The translations under genes were made by a program, and so were the position numbers. Under the pieces are notes generated by a model that was not told where the DNA came from, did not search any database, and was given only the letters and a program-made list of their open reading frames with translations. DNA of 64,000 bases from Labilithrix luteola (GTDB lineage Bacteria > Myxococcota_A > Polyangia > Polyangiales > Polyangiaceae), in NCBI RefSeq assembly GCF_001263205.1, contig NZ_CP012333.1, positions 1,240,001-1,304,000 on the forward strand. Direction: 5' to 3'. Below are positions 15,921 through 24,818 of the stretch, one piece after another (within the stretch, counting starts at the first letter, position 1; every line of letters begins with the position of its first letter).

Positions 15921-18892
15921 GCGGACGCTCCTCCGTGCGATTGGACGAGGCGCTGGCCGATGCGCTTGGCGGCGTTGCCGGCGGCGAGGCGCGTCTCCTC
16001 GGACACGCCCCAACGCGACTGCGAGAGCTCGAGAAGCGCGGACGCCACCTGACGCGATCGCGAGAGGTCACCGAGCAGCTCGGCCGCGAGCGATCGGGTC
16101 GCCTCGCGGTTGTCGCTCACGATGACGCCGCCCTTCTTCGCGAGATCGAGCACCATGGGCTCGCCTCGCTCGGGCACGAGAACGAGGCACGCGCGAAGCA
16201 GCTCGCGGCGCTCGTCGTTTCCGAGCTCGTTGAAGGCCTTGCCATTGATGATGCGCGCCACAGTGGCCCACGTACCACGCATCTGGTAACGCGTGGCCGT
16301 ACGCAGCGCCGCGAGGCGCACGATGGCCGACGCGTTGTCGAGGAGCCCTGCAAGCTCGTTCTGCGCGTGCTCCGCGGACGGCGCGACGTGCACCCGAGCT
16401 TCGGTCCGGGCGTTGATGTCTTCGCTCTGGGCGAGCTGATGAAGCGCCTGGTGCGCCCCCGGCGTTCCGAGGCGTGCCAAGAGCTGGATGAGGGCCGACA
16501 CCGTGTCGACGTCGCTGCCAGGGATGGCGGCCGCGAGCTCGTGTTCGCGCCCGGCGGCATACTGCTCGACGAAGCCGACGAGGACGCCGCGAAGCTCGGG
16601 GTGCGTGACCTCGCGCACGTTCGACAGAACCGTCTGCAGCTCGTTCGGCCCGAGCGCCCCCAAAACCATCGCGAACGAATCGAGCGCGCTCGGATCATCG
16701 CGCAGGCGCTTGAGGACGATCTCGAGCGTCTCGCCACCGAACATCGCGTTGGTGAGGGCCGCGACCAGCTTGCTCTGGTTCTCCGGTGCCTGAACGCGCA
16801 CGCACAGGCGCTCGACGAGGGCGTGGTTCAACTGCACGGCGACGTCGATGCGGCCGACGACGGCGAGGTCCGCCGTCGACTTGCGGAGCGATGCGAGAAC
16901 GAGAGGCGCATCGCGGTTCGAGGCGGCGTCGAGATAGCCCTCGATGAGCGCGTCGACATAGCGCTCGCTCCACATTTCGCGGGCGATCTCGAGCTGCCCC
17001 GCGAGGTTGCCACGCGCACCTTCGTCGAGCGCGAACGGCGAGCGCTCCTTGAGCTTGCCGAACGCGCCCTCGTCGGTCGAGAGCGCCATGGCCTTGGCTT
17101 CGATGCGGCTCGTGTTGTTGCGCGCCGCATCGGAGGCGAGGTTTTCGAGCTCGTCGGCCTCGCCGTAGAAAGCTTCACGTTCCGAGGCGTCGCCTTCGGC
17201 GAACGCATCCACGCATTCCCAATGCACGTGCGGGAGTGCCTTCTCCCAGAACGACGCCGCGAGGTCGTCTTCCGGAGGCAAGTCGCGCCCCGGGTCGAGC
17301 AAGCAGAGCGCAAAGAACTCGCGCATCTCTTCGAGGCTGACGCCCGGTTCGATGCGGAGGGTTCGCATACCGCAGGCGAAGAGGTTGTACGGAATCGCGT
17401 CGAACGGCGCCGTGGGCTCCCAGACGGTGTGCCCGAGGGTCATCAGCGAATACGGGCGGAGCGTCCAGCTCGAGACCGTGGGTTGATGACGAAGCGCTTC
17501 GGAGAAGCCCTCGAAGCACGTGCGAAGCGCGCGCTCCGTCGCCGGGTGCGCCCACCCGAACTGACGAACGCTCGGTAGCAGGCGATCCCAGTGCTTCATG
17601 AGATCGCGCAGCGTCTGTACGCGCGGATCGTTCTCGGGGACTTCGACGGCGATGGGGCCCGCGACCGGCGCACCGGACGGCGCCTTCGCCATCGGGGGCG
17701 CGTACCCGAGCAACGGATCGAAAGCCGGCGGCTGCACCGGCACCGACTTCGACACGGAAGGCGCCACGCTCGGACCGGACATGCCGGACGACGGCGTCAT
17801 GGCCGTCCCGACACCCGAGGTCGACGCCGACGTGAAGGATGGAGCGGGGGCCGCGGCAGGAGCCGGCTGCGCCATGGGCGCAGGCATCGCGGCGAGTACA
17901 GGCGGCGGCGGAGCGGCCAGGGCGATGGCAGGCGGAATGGTCGGTGCGGGAGGCGCGACGACCTCGAGGGGCCTCGGCGGCGGGCGGGCCGCGAGCGGCT
18001 GAGCGCCCTGCGCAGCCATCAGCGCGAGCAGTGCACGCTGCATCTCGCGCGCGTCCTGGTAGCGATTGCGCCGGTCCCATGCGAGCGACTTGTCGATCGC
18101 CTTGATCAGCTCGATGGGCAGCTGCGAGGCGAGACGCGCCACCGATGGAACCGGCTTCGTGGCCGCCATGACGAGCGCTTCCTGCTCGGTGCGGCCGTTG
18201 TTGATGCGATGGCCGGTGATGAGCGCGTGCATCATCGCGCCGACGGAGAAGAGGTCGGCGCGGCCATCGAGCTGGTCGACGAGGCCCATCGCCTGCTCGG
18301 GCGACATGTAGGCAGGCGTTCCGAGCGCCGTGCCCGTCGCTGTTCGCTCGCTCGTCGCGTCACGCATCTGCGCGACGCCGAAGTCGAGGACTTTGATCTC
18401 CTCGTCCTTGGTGATGAAGATGTTCGCGGGCTTCAGGTCGCGATGGATGACGTTGATCGCGTGACACGACGCGAGGCAGTCGACCACGCGCTCGCAGATC
18501 TGGAGCACGCGCCCGGCAGGCATCGTGCGCCCGCTCTTCTTCCAGGCGTCGCGAACCGTGTCTCCCTCGAGGAGCTCCATGATGAGGAAGGGTTCGCCTT
18601 GCTCGGTCTCGTCGTCGTCGAGGACCTGGACGGTCGCCGAGTGGTTCACCTTGTTCGAGACGTAAGCCTCTTTGAGGAAGCGCTCGCGAATGACCTTCTC
18701 ACGCGCAAAGTCGGCGTGGAGGATCTTGAGGGCCGCGCGCTGGCCGTTTCGATGCGACGCGGCAAAGACCGCGGCCATACCACCGACGCCCAGGAGGCCT
18801 TCGATCGTCCACTTGCCCTTGATGACGCTGCCCACCCGCGCAACGGGGCCTGCTTCATCGCCGGCTTTGGAAGACTTCACGAGATCGGCCAC
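15917..18892 (-). CDS. Ser/Thr protein kinase with long HEAT-like C-terminal region
   Basis: 991 residues from GTG 18892. The kinase domain covers residues ~25-290: glycine loop GVGGMAAVF at 35-43, lysine K56, HRD at 150-152 with LKPAN, DFG at 170-172 and SPEQAMG. All catalytic residues are in place. Residues ~310-390 are Pro/Ala-rich. From ~400 onward the chain is helical with repeated blocks (for example ALTNAMFGGETLEIVLKRL, LGALGPNELQTVLSN, and RLAALRTATRYQMRGTW near the end) that look like HEAT-type repeats, a protein-docking surface. There is no membrane segment. The stop overlaps the start of the HD/DUF4388 gene by 4 bases, so the two are made together and likely form a kinase-scaffold pair. 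Confidence 0.92.
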   Translation of the reverse strand: MADLVKSSKAGDEAGPVARVGSVIKGKWTIEGLLGVGGMAAVFAASHRNGQRAALKILHADFAREKVIRERFLKEAYVSNKVNHSATVQVLDDDETEQGEPFLIMELLEGDTVRDAWKKSGRTMPAGRVLQICERVVDCLASCHAINVIHRDLKPANIFITKDEEIKVLDFGVAQMRDATSERTATGTALGTPAYMSPEQAMGLVDQLDGRADLFSVGAMMHALITGHRINNGRTEQEALVMAATKPVPSVARLASQLPIELIKAIDKSLAWDRRNRYQDAREMQRALLALMAAQGAQPLAARPPPRPLEVVAPPAPTIPPAIALAAPPPPVLAAMPAPMAQPAPAAAPAPSFTSASTSGVGTAMTPSSGMSGPSVAPSVSKSVPVQPPAFDPLLGYAPPMAKAPSGAPVAGPIAVEVPENDPRVQTLRDLMKHWDRLLPSVRQFGWAHPATERALRTCFEGFSEALRHQPTVSSWTLRPYSLMTLGHTVWEPTAPFDAIPYNLFACGMRTLRIEPGVSLEEMREFFALCLLDPGRDLPPEDDLAASFWEKALPHVHWECVDAFAEGDASEREAFYGEADELENLASDAARNNTSRIEAKAMALSTDEGAFGKLKERSPFALDEGARGNLAGQLEIAREMWSERYVDALIEGYLDAASNRDAPLVLASLRKSTADLAVVGRIDVAVQLNHALVERLCVRVQAPENQSKLVAALTNAMFGGETLEIVLKRLRDDPSALDSFAMVLGALGPNELQTVLSNVREVTHPELRGVLVGFVEQYAAGREHELAAAIPGSDVDTVSALIQLLARLGTPGAHQALHQLAQSEDINARTEARVHVAPSAEHAQNELAGLLDNASAIVRLAALRTATRYQMRGTWATVARIINGKAFNELGNDERRELLRACLVLVPERGEPMVLDLAKKGGVIVSDNREATRSLAAELLGDLSRSRQVASALLELSQSRWGVSEETRLAAGNAAKRIGQRLVQSHGGASA

Positions 18893-19334
18893 GCGCGCTC
18901 ACCATTCATCGGTCAAAACAGGGCCGAAGCGGCTCGGTGTCCCCCGACGCCGTCTCTCTCTCGAAGGGTCACGAACAACGTTGAACCTCGAACAGATACG
19001 ATATCGGCACACGAAGGGCCGGTACACCCCAATCAGGAGCACCTCGATGCGAAGCCGGGGGCTCGCCACCCCGCCCCCCGCCGGGACTCGCCTTGCCTCG
19101 CCTCGCCTCGCCCCCTCCGCCTCGCCTCGGCCCGGTCCCGAACTTTTCTGGCCTTGACGTCGGCCTTCGTCCGACGGGTCCACCTGACTGGCCACTCCGC
19201 TCTGCACATGCCTGCGAGAATGGGTCGGGCGGGGGTCGGTACGAAGTCGTGCGGGTGTCGGCGACTGTGGTTTTTCCCATCGGTTTGGCCGTCCGACGAC
19301 CATAGCCCTCGAAAGCTCGACCGGATACTCGGGT
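18893..19334. other. 442-bp intergenic region with C/T-rich tract
   Basis: No convincing gene. It separates the stop of the P-type ATPase-like gene from the start of the kinase gene, both on the minus strand, so it should hold the kinase promoter. The stretch near 19070-19135 is a strongly strand-biased run of GCCTC-like units. It is followed by CCGAACTTTTCTGGCCTTG, which resembles sequences near 36760 and 37330. I could not assign a promoter with confidence. Confidence 0.6.
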
Positions 19335-21152
19335 TCAGGACGTCGGTTCCGAGCTCGGCACCGGCGCCCGGAGGGTCTGCGTGGGCTCGCGGACGATGGC
19401 CAGAACGCAGGCGGCCGCCAAGACGCCCATGACGGGCGCGAAGACCGGCGGGGCGATGCCGAAGGCGATCCCCAGAAGCGAGATGGCCTGCGCGCCTCCG
19501 CCGACGAGGATGGCACTCTTCGCTCGCTCGCGACATGCCCGGGGAACCGTGAGTGCCAGGGCCGCATCGCGGACGTCGTCCGAGGCGAGCGCCACCCCCC
19601 ATTCGCCGGGCGCCGAGCCCGCTGCCCCCATGGCGACCGAGACGTCGGCCGAGCCGAGCGCGCCGTCGTCCGACGCGGCGTGACCAATCGCAGCGATGAT
19701 GTGGCCACCGTCCGCCAGGGCCCGAACCTCGGCTCCACGATCGCTGGGGAGCACCTCAGGGCGGACGTGCTCGATGTCGAGCGCCCGCGCGATGGTCTCG
19801 CACGTCTCCCGCGCTTCGCCGCTCAGGAGCACCGGCTCGATACGTGCATCATGCAAACGCTGAACGGCAGCACGAGCGCCAGGACGCAGGCCGTCTTGAA
19901 GCGCCAGCAGACCGACGAGGCGACCGCCGAGCGCCACGAGAAGCACGCTGCGGCCCTGCGCTTCGAGCTCCGACACCCGCGCGTCGGAGACGGCCACGCT
20001 GACCTTCTCCTTCAACAGGAAGGCGCGGCTGCCGACGATCACCTTGTCGCCGTTCGGCACGAGTGCCGTCACGCCAAGTCCCTCGCTCACGAGCGCCGAC
20101 CGAACGTTCTCCGGACGTACACCACGCGCACGCGCCTCGCCCAAAACGGCGGCTGCGAGGGCATCGGCCGCAGCCATTTCGGCGCCCGCCGCGAGCGCAA
20201 GAACGCGATCGACCTCTCTGCCCGGCGTGGCCTCGATGACCACGATCTCCGGTTCACCGAGGAGGATCGTTCCGCGCGAGCAAACGACGGCGACGTCCGC
20301 GCGCGCTGCGACGTCGAACGCGCCGGCGTCTTTGTAGACGATGCCCCGTCGCTGCGCAGCGACGTGGCCGCGTGCATGCGCCAGCGCCGAGGCCGCGACC
20401 GCGGCCACCGCCGAGAGCCCGAACGCGCCGGCGCACGCCGCGATGACGACGTCGGGCCAGGCAGCGTTGTTCGCATAGGTGGCGCCCGCGACGACGAGCG
20501 CGGCGACTGGAACACCGCGCTCGACCATGCGTCGACCGACGACGACGAGCGGTGCGGCCACTTCCACACGCGCCGCCGGCGAGCTGGCGAGGCGGACCCA
20601 CGCACGCTCGCCCGCCGTGAACGTCGCGCGAACGCGCAGACGTCCCGACACCACCGATGCTCCCGCGACTACGGCGTCGCCTTCGCGCTTGGTGATGACG
20701 GCAGGCGAGTCGACGAAAGGCACGACTTCGGCTTTGCCCGCTGTCACGATGCCGTCGACGCCGATCGTCTCGCCCGGCTCGACGAGCACCTGCTCGCCCG
20801 GCTTGACCTGCGACGCATCGACGTCTTCGGTTTCGTCGCCGGCACCGACGAGGCGCACGCGAACGGAGAGACCTGCTGCATCGCGTGCGCGCGCGGCATC
20901 GACGTCGCGACGTGCGCGCGTGAGCAGGAAGTCGACGAGCAGCGCGCCCGCCGCCGCGAGCCCCACGAACGAGGCATACGCATCGACGCGCGGATTGGAG
21001 GCGGCCCCAGCACGCGTGACCACTGCCACGGCGGCCGCGATCAGTATCGGAACCGTCGTCACGAGCGCCGACGGCTCGCTTCGCTCCCGCGAGCGCAAGA
21101 CGTTCTGGAGGACGAGGACGAACGCCGCCCCGAGCGCGAGCGGCAAACGCAT
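19335..21152 (-). CDS. P1B-type ATPase-like protein lacking all catalytic motifs (main part)
   Basis: 605 residues from the first ATG in this frame; the natural protein probably begins upstream in other frames (see 21153-21852). The whole chain aligns to heavy-metal P1B ATPases: an actuator region (QVKPGEQVLVEPGETIGVDGIV), paired membrane helices, P/N-domain sequence (VSEGLGVTALVPNGDKVIVGSRAFL) and two final helices. Every essential motif is changed. DKTGT is CSRGT at 291-295, so the phosphorylated Asp is Cys. TGES is absent after PFVDSPAVITKREGD. The membrane CPC is CAG at 240-242. TGD is SGE at 444-446. GDGxNDxPAL is GHAASDDGAL at 490-499. The SEHP histidine is missing. It cannot pump by the normal cycle. 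A binding or regulatory role, or decay, is possible. Confidence 0.85.
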   Translation of the reverse strand: MRLPLALGAAFVLVLQNVLRSRERSEPSALVTTVPILIAAAVAVVTRAGAASNPRVDAYASFVGLAAAGALLVDFLLTRARRDVDAARARDAAGLSVRVRLVGAGDETEDVDASQVKPGEQVLVEPGETIGVDGIVTAGKAEVVPFVDSPAVITKREGDAVVAGASVVSGRLRVRATFTAGERAWVRLASSPAARVEVAAPLVVVGRRMVERGVPVAALVVAGATYANNAAWPDVVIAACAGAFGLSAVAAVAASALAHARGHVAAQRRGIVYKDAGAFDVAARADVAVVCSRGTILLGEPEIVVIEATPGREVDRVLALAAGAEMAAADALAAAVLGEARARGVRPENVRSALVSEGLGVTALVPNGDKVIVGSRAFLLKEKVSVAVSDARVSELEAQGRSVLLVALGGRLVGLLALQDGLRPGARAAVQRLHDARIEPVLLSGEARETCETIARALDIEHVRPEVLPSDRGAEVRALADGGHIIAAIGHAASDDGALGSADVSVAMGAAGSAPGEWGVALASDDVRDAALALTVPRACRERAKSAILVGGGAQAISLLGIAFGIAPPVFAPVMGVLAAACVLAIVREPTQTLRAPVPSSEPTS

Positions 21153-21852
21153 CTCGGACGCGGCATCCCCGCGAGCGACACCACGGCCGCGAGCACGCCC
21201 GCACCAATCCCGAAAATGGGAGCGAGGGCCTTGAGGTGACGCGCGAGGGAAACGGGCGGCGACGGCGACGACGACGACGGTGCCGACGACGACGCGAGCA
21301 GCGGGGAGCGGGACGGCGCCGGCGATCGAAGCGTGGACGGCGCGTCCGTGTACGCCTCGGCCTCTTCGTCGTCCGTCTCGTCGAGCACCTCGTCCGGCGA
21401 CGGGCGGGCAGGCGACGACGGCGGAGGCGACGGCTCAGCTCGTTCGCCGTCGAATTCGTCTTCGCCCTCGATGAGCCCGGCTCGAGCTCGTCCGTATTCC
21501 ACCGACGCCGGCATCGGCGACGGCGACGGAAGCGCGGCGAGGGCGTGGGCTCGGGCTCTTCCGTCCGAATCGCGCGGCCGGTGGAGACCGGCGGCTCGCG
21601 GCGTGGCGACGGCTGCAGGCCGCTGATGACGATGGGCGCGCTGTGGACCGAACTCGCGACAGGCGGCGGATCGGCCGTCATCGCGTCGAGCGCTCCTCGC
21701 TTGGACGACACGTCGACGTAGAGAGACTTGCAGGTGGCACCGCAGAAATAGCGGAAGCCACCGTCGACAATCGCCACGTGCCCTGCGCGCAGCGGATCGA
21801 TCGGTTTGTCACAACCAGGGCAGTTCGCCGTCGTCGACCGAGAGGCGTCCAT
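21153..21852 (-). pseudogene. 5' part of the P-type ATPase-like locus, split by two frameshifts
   Basis: From ATG 21852 one frame encodes a YHS/TRASH-like metal-binding segment (CPGCDKPI ... FRYFCGATCKSLYV) followed by a Pro/Glu linker ending PEPTPSP near 21540. There the sense continues in a second frame (ALPSPSPMPASVEYG, an acidic Pro-rich linker, then the membrane helix APIFGIGAGVLAAVVSLAG) to about 21170. Beyond that it continues in the frame of the 19335-21152 gene (GDAASEMRLPLALGAAF). Each junction is restored by adding one base; the second lies in a run of four G on the coding strand at 21167-21170. The joined product would have a metal-binding head and eight membrane helices. Either the gene is decaying or two bases were lost in sequencing. 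Confidence 0.7.
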
Positions 21853-22040
21853 TCGCCCCCAAGCCGATGGCCTTCGAGACGCGCCGTGTCAAGCGTTTCG
21901 GTGCAAACGTCGCGTTGACGCCCTGTCCAAGTGCCGTGCGTAACATCACGATGTCGTCGTCAAAATGGCAGGTTCGGCATCCGTCAAGACCTGATGCTCG
22001 ATGGATCGGGTGCGGCACGGGCCCTGCTTGATGCTCGCTC

Positions 22041-22616
22041 GTGAACCTCTTCGACGCCCTCGCGACCGTCACCTTGCTCGTCGCCGCCCTCACGGCATGC
22101 CGGACTTCGCATACGAAGACGGCCCAGCGCGCCGAAACCGCTCTCATGAGCCAATGGATGACGAGCTGCCACCTTCCGTCCGAGGCCCCGAAGGCGGTCT
22201 CCCCGGACGCGCCGACGTCCACCCCGAAGATCTACGTGGAGCTCCTGATGCTCGAACGCGCTTCGAGCGATGGCGATCCACTCGCCTCACCACGACGTTC
22301 GGCGGGTCTACTCGTCGCCTCGGGCGTCGCCGCGAACTACGACGCGAACGGCGAGGCCGGGCCCCTTGCGGTGGCCGCGACGCTCGCGCCCGACGCCGCG
22401 CACGTCGCGCTCGACGTGCAGGTCGAAGGTCAGCGCATCACGCACGACGTGATCCCTGGCGAATCGGTTCGCGTGGATCTTCCCTCCAGCGCGAGCACGA
22501 CCGCCATCTTGACGGCCTACGTGATCCGCTCGAACGACGACCTCGCCGAGCTCTACGCGTGCAAAAAAGAGCACGCCAGCCACATGCGCAATGTGGCTGG
22601 CGAAGCGACGCACTAG
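22041..22616 (+). CDS. Putative lipoprotein
   Basis: 191 residues from GTG 22041. The N-terminus TVTLLVAALTAC gives a lipobox with Cys20, so the protein should be exported and lipidated. Near Cys43 there is a QWMTSCHLP segment; after a Pro/Thr-rich stretch the rest has beta-strand character (IYVELLMLERA, HVALDVQVEGQRITHDV, AILTAYVIRSND). No domain is recognised. The last ~15 codons overlap a strong inverted repeat that acts as a terminator for the convergent argD transcript. The gene is divergent from the P-type ATPase-like locus. Confidence 0.7.
   Translation: MNLFDALATVTLLVAALTACRTSHTKTAQRAETALMSQWMTSCHLPSEAPKAVSPDAPTSTPKIYVELLMLERASSDGDPLASPRRSAGLLVASGVAANYDANGEAGPLAVAATLAPDAAHVALDVQVEGQRITHDVIPGESVRVDLPSSASTTAILTAYVIRSNDDLAELYACKKEHASHMRNVAGEATH
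22563..22602 (-). terminator. Rho-independent terminator of argD, inside the convergent gene
   Basis: A perfect 12-bp stem (22574-22585 pairing with 22591-22602) with a 5-base loop is followed on the minus strand by six T residues (AAAAAA at 22563-22568 on the plus strand). It lies 34 bp past the argD stop, in the correct orientation to end that transcript, and also codes for the last residues of the opposing lipoprotein. Confidence 0.85.
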
Positions 22617-22635
22617 CCTCGCGACGTCGTTCGAA

Positions 22636-23859
22636 TCAGACGGGCGGAAGGCCCGCGAGGACCTTGCGGACCGCAGCCACGCCTTCCGCGAGCTCGGATT
22701 CGGTCACGACGAGCGGCGGCGTGAAGCGAAGCACGCGATCGCCGGCCGCCGTGAGCAGAACGCCGGCATCGGCAAGCTTCGGCAGGATGTCGCGAGCGAC
22801 GTACCCCTGCTTGAGGAGAAGACCACGAAGCAGGCCTTCGCCTCGCTCGCCGTCGCAGACGTTCGGGAGATCTCGCACGACCTCGAGGAGCATCGCACGC
22901 AGGCGCTCGCCCTTCGCCTTGACCGACGCGACGATCCCCTCCTCGTCGAGGATGCGAAGCACCGTGCGAGCCGCGCAGCACGCGAGCGGATTGCCGCCGA
23001 AGGTCGAGCCGTGCGTGCCCGGCGGAAGTGCCGTGGCGAGCTCCTCGCTCGTCAGCATGGCACCGATCGGGAAGCCACCGGCGAGGCCCTTCGCGAGCGA
23101 GATTGCGTCGGGGCGGACTTCACCGCGCGTATCGCTCGCCTGATAACCGAACCAGCGACCGAGTCGACCGATGCCCGTCTGAACCTCGTCGACGAGCAGA
23201 AGCGCACCGTGCTCGTCGCAGATCGCGCGCAGCCCCTCGAGGAAGCCTGCCGGCGCCGGGAGAACACCGCCCTCGCCTTGCACCGGCTCGACGATGACCG
23301 CCGCGACGTCGCCCTTCATCTCGGCCTTCACGGCCGCGAGGTCACCATACGCGACGTGGGTGACACCTTCGACGCCGCCGAACCCTTCGCGGTACTTCGG
23401 GGTGCCCGTCATCGAGAGCGCGCCCATCGTGCGTCCGTGGAACGCGTTGTGGAACGCGATGATGCGCGTGCGCGGGAGGCCCTTCGCGTGGAAGTAGCGA
23501 CGCGCAAGCTTGAACATCGCTTCGTTCGCCTCGGCGCCCGAGTTGCAGAAGAACGCGCGCGAGAGCCCGCTCAGACGGCAAAGCTCGTCGGCGAGGAGGA
23601 CGTTCTCCTCGTTGTAGAAGTAGTTCGAAACGTGCATCAGACGCGCGGCCTGCTCGCCAATCGCGGCCGCGAGCTTCGGATGCGCGTGACCGACGGAGCA
23701 CACGGCGACGCCCGCCATGAGATCGAGCCAGCGACGTCCTTCCACGTCGAAGAGCTCCGCTCCACGCCCGCGCGCGAGCATCATCGCGGCAGGCTTGTAG
23801 TTCGGGTAGAGGCGCTTCGAAGCGAGTTCGAGGAGCTCGGCGGACGTTCGCGTGGTCAT
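22636..23859 (-). CDS. argD: Acetylornithine aminotransferase (class III, PLP-dependent)
   Basis: 407 residues from ATG 23859. It is a class III aminotransferase: NSGAEANEAMFKLAR for phosphate binding, AFHNAFHGRTMGALSMTG, VIVEPVQGEGGV, LLVDEVQTGIGRLG with the ring-stacking Asp, and SLAKGLAGGFPIGAM carrying the PLP-binding lysine. Closing motifs THGSTFGGNPLACCAA and LLRG are typical of ArgD, which transfers an amino group from glutamate to N-acetylglutamate semialdehyde in arginine synthesis. Such enzymes often also serve in lysine synthesis or use succinylornithine. There are no other arg genes nearby, so the exact physiological substrate rests on similarity. A strong terminator lies just past the stop. 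Confidence 0.93.
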   Translation of the reverse strand: MTTRTSAELLELASKRLYPNYKPAAMMLARGRGAELFDVEGRRWLDLMAGVAVCSVGHAHPKLAAAIGEQAARLMHVSNYFYNEENVLLADELCRLSGLSRAFFCNSGAEANEAMFKLARRYFHAKGLPRTRIIAFHNAFHGRTMGALSMTGTPKYREGFGGVEGVTHVAYGDLAAVKAEMKGDVAAVIVEPVQGEGGVLPAPAGFLEGLRAICDEHGALLLVDEVQTGIGRLGRWFGYQASDTRGEVRPDAISLAKGLAGGFPIGAMLTSEELATALPPGTHGSTFGGNPLACCAARTVLRILDEEGIVASVKAKGERLRAMLLEVVRDLPNVCDGERGEGLLRGLLLKQGYVARDILPKLADAGVLLTAAGDRVLRFTPPLVVTESELAEGVAAVRKVLAGLPPV

Positions 23860-24032
23860 GGTGGTGCGCGAAGATACTCGAGGCTCGCCGGCGGCGGAAA
23901 CGGACACGTGCATGAGTTCATCGTGCCGCGCCACCGGACCTCCCCGTAGAGCCAGATCGGACATTTCGAGGGTACCAGGCAGCCCGCAGCCCGCCGCCCC
24001 ACCGCTGAGGTCGCGTGCCGGAGTGCGTGCCG

Positions 24033-24818
24033 CTAACGCGCGGAGAGGATCTTGGCGGCGATCTCGGCGAAGCCCTCGCCCCGTTCCTTGGAGGCAACCC
24101 AGCGCGGCGGAAGGCTGAGCTGGCGGAGATGGGCGCGGACGTTGGCGACGCCGAACGTGAGTCGGAAGGCCGAGAAGCAGGCGGCGTCGTTTCCACTGTC
24201 GCCGACGAAGGCCCAGCGGCCGAGCGCGGCGCCAGGATCCTCGCCGAAGCGCTCGCGAAGGAAGCGGACGGCGCCCGAGGCTTTGTCGTCGCGTTCGTAG
24301 GTGGCGTGGATGTGCACCGACGAGCGCGTCGTGCGAGCACCGGCCGCGACAATCTCGTGGGCGATGGCCGCGATCGTTTCGGGGTCGAGCTTGTCTCTCT
24401 CGCCGATGTCCCAGGCCACGTCCGAGCGGCGTGCGTGCACGTCGTCGGCGAGCCTCGCGCGCGGCACCTTCTCCGCGACCGTGGCGACCAGGAGGGCGAG
24501 CCTCTCGCGCCGCACGGCGACGTCCGCCGGCTCGCCGCCTTCGTCGATGGTCACACCGATGCCATCGCGAACCACGTGCACCGCACCGTTCTCGGTGACC
24601 GCGCCATCGATCGGCCACTGCCTCGCGAGGACTTCTCCCCAGCCGCTCGGACGCCCTGTGACGGCAACGAGGTGGAGCCCGGCGTCGTGCAGCGACCAGA
24701 TCGCTTCGTATGCCGCACGCGTGAGGACGCCGTGCGAGAGGACGGTGTCGTCGAGATCGAAGAGCACTCCGCGGAGACCGCGTAACGAAGCGCGATCGAC
24801 CTCGGCGAGCGGCCTCAT
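24033..24818 (-). CDS. HAD-superfamily (Cof-type) phosphatase
   Basis: 261 residues from ATG 24818, which overlaps the stop of the methyltransferase gene as ATGA. Motif I is FDLDDTVL, giving the nucleophile and acid/base Asp pair; motif II is AVTGRPSG. A Lys in the DDKASGAVRFL region is a candidate for motif III, and WAFVGDSGNDAACF is motif IV. The large cap inserted between motifs II and III is the C2 type seen in sugar-phosphate and mannosyl-3-phosphoglycerate phosphatases. It is soluble. The substrate is unknown; the coupling to an rRNA methyltransferase does not suggest one. Confidence 0.9.
   Translation of the reverse strand: MRPLAEVDRASLRGLRGVLFDLDDTVLSHGVLTRAAYEAIWSLHDAGLHLVAVTGRPSGWGEVLARQWPIDGAVTENGAVHVVRDGIGVTIDEGGEPADVAVRRERLALLVATVAEKVPRARLADDVHARRSDVAWDIGERDKLDPETIAAIAHEIVAAGARTTRSSVHIHATYERDDKASGAVRFLRERFGEDPGAALGRWAFVGDSGNDAACFSAFRLTFGVANVRAHLRQLSLPPRWVASKERGEGFAEIAAKILSAR

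Noticed and set aside
18893..19334. A small gene in the C/T-rich intergenic region
   Set aside because: Frames there give only repetitive Arg/Pro or Leu/Ala residues and lack a ribosome binding site.
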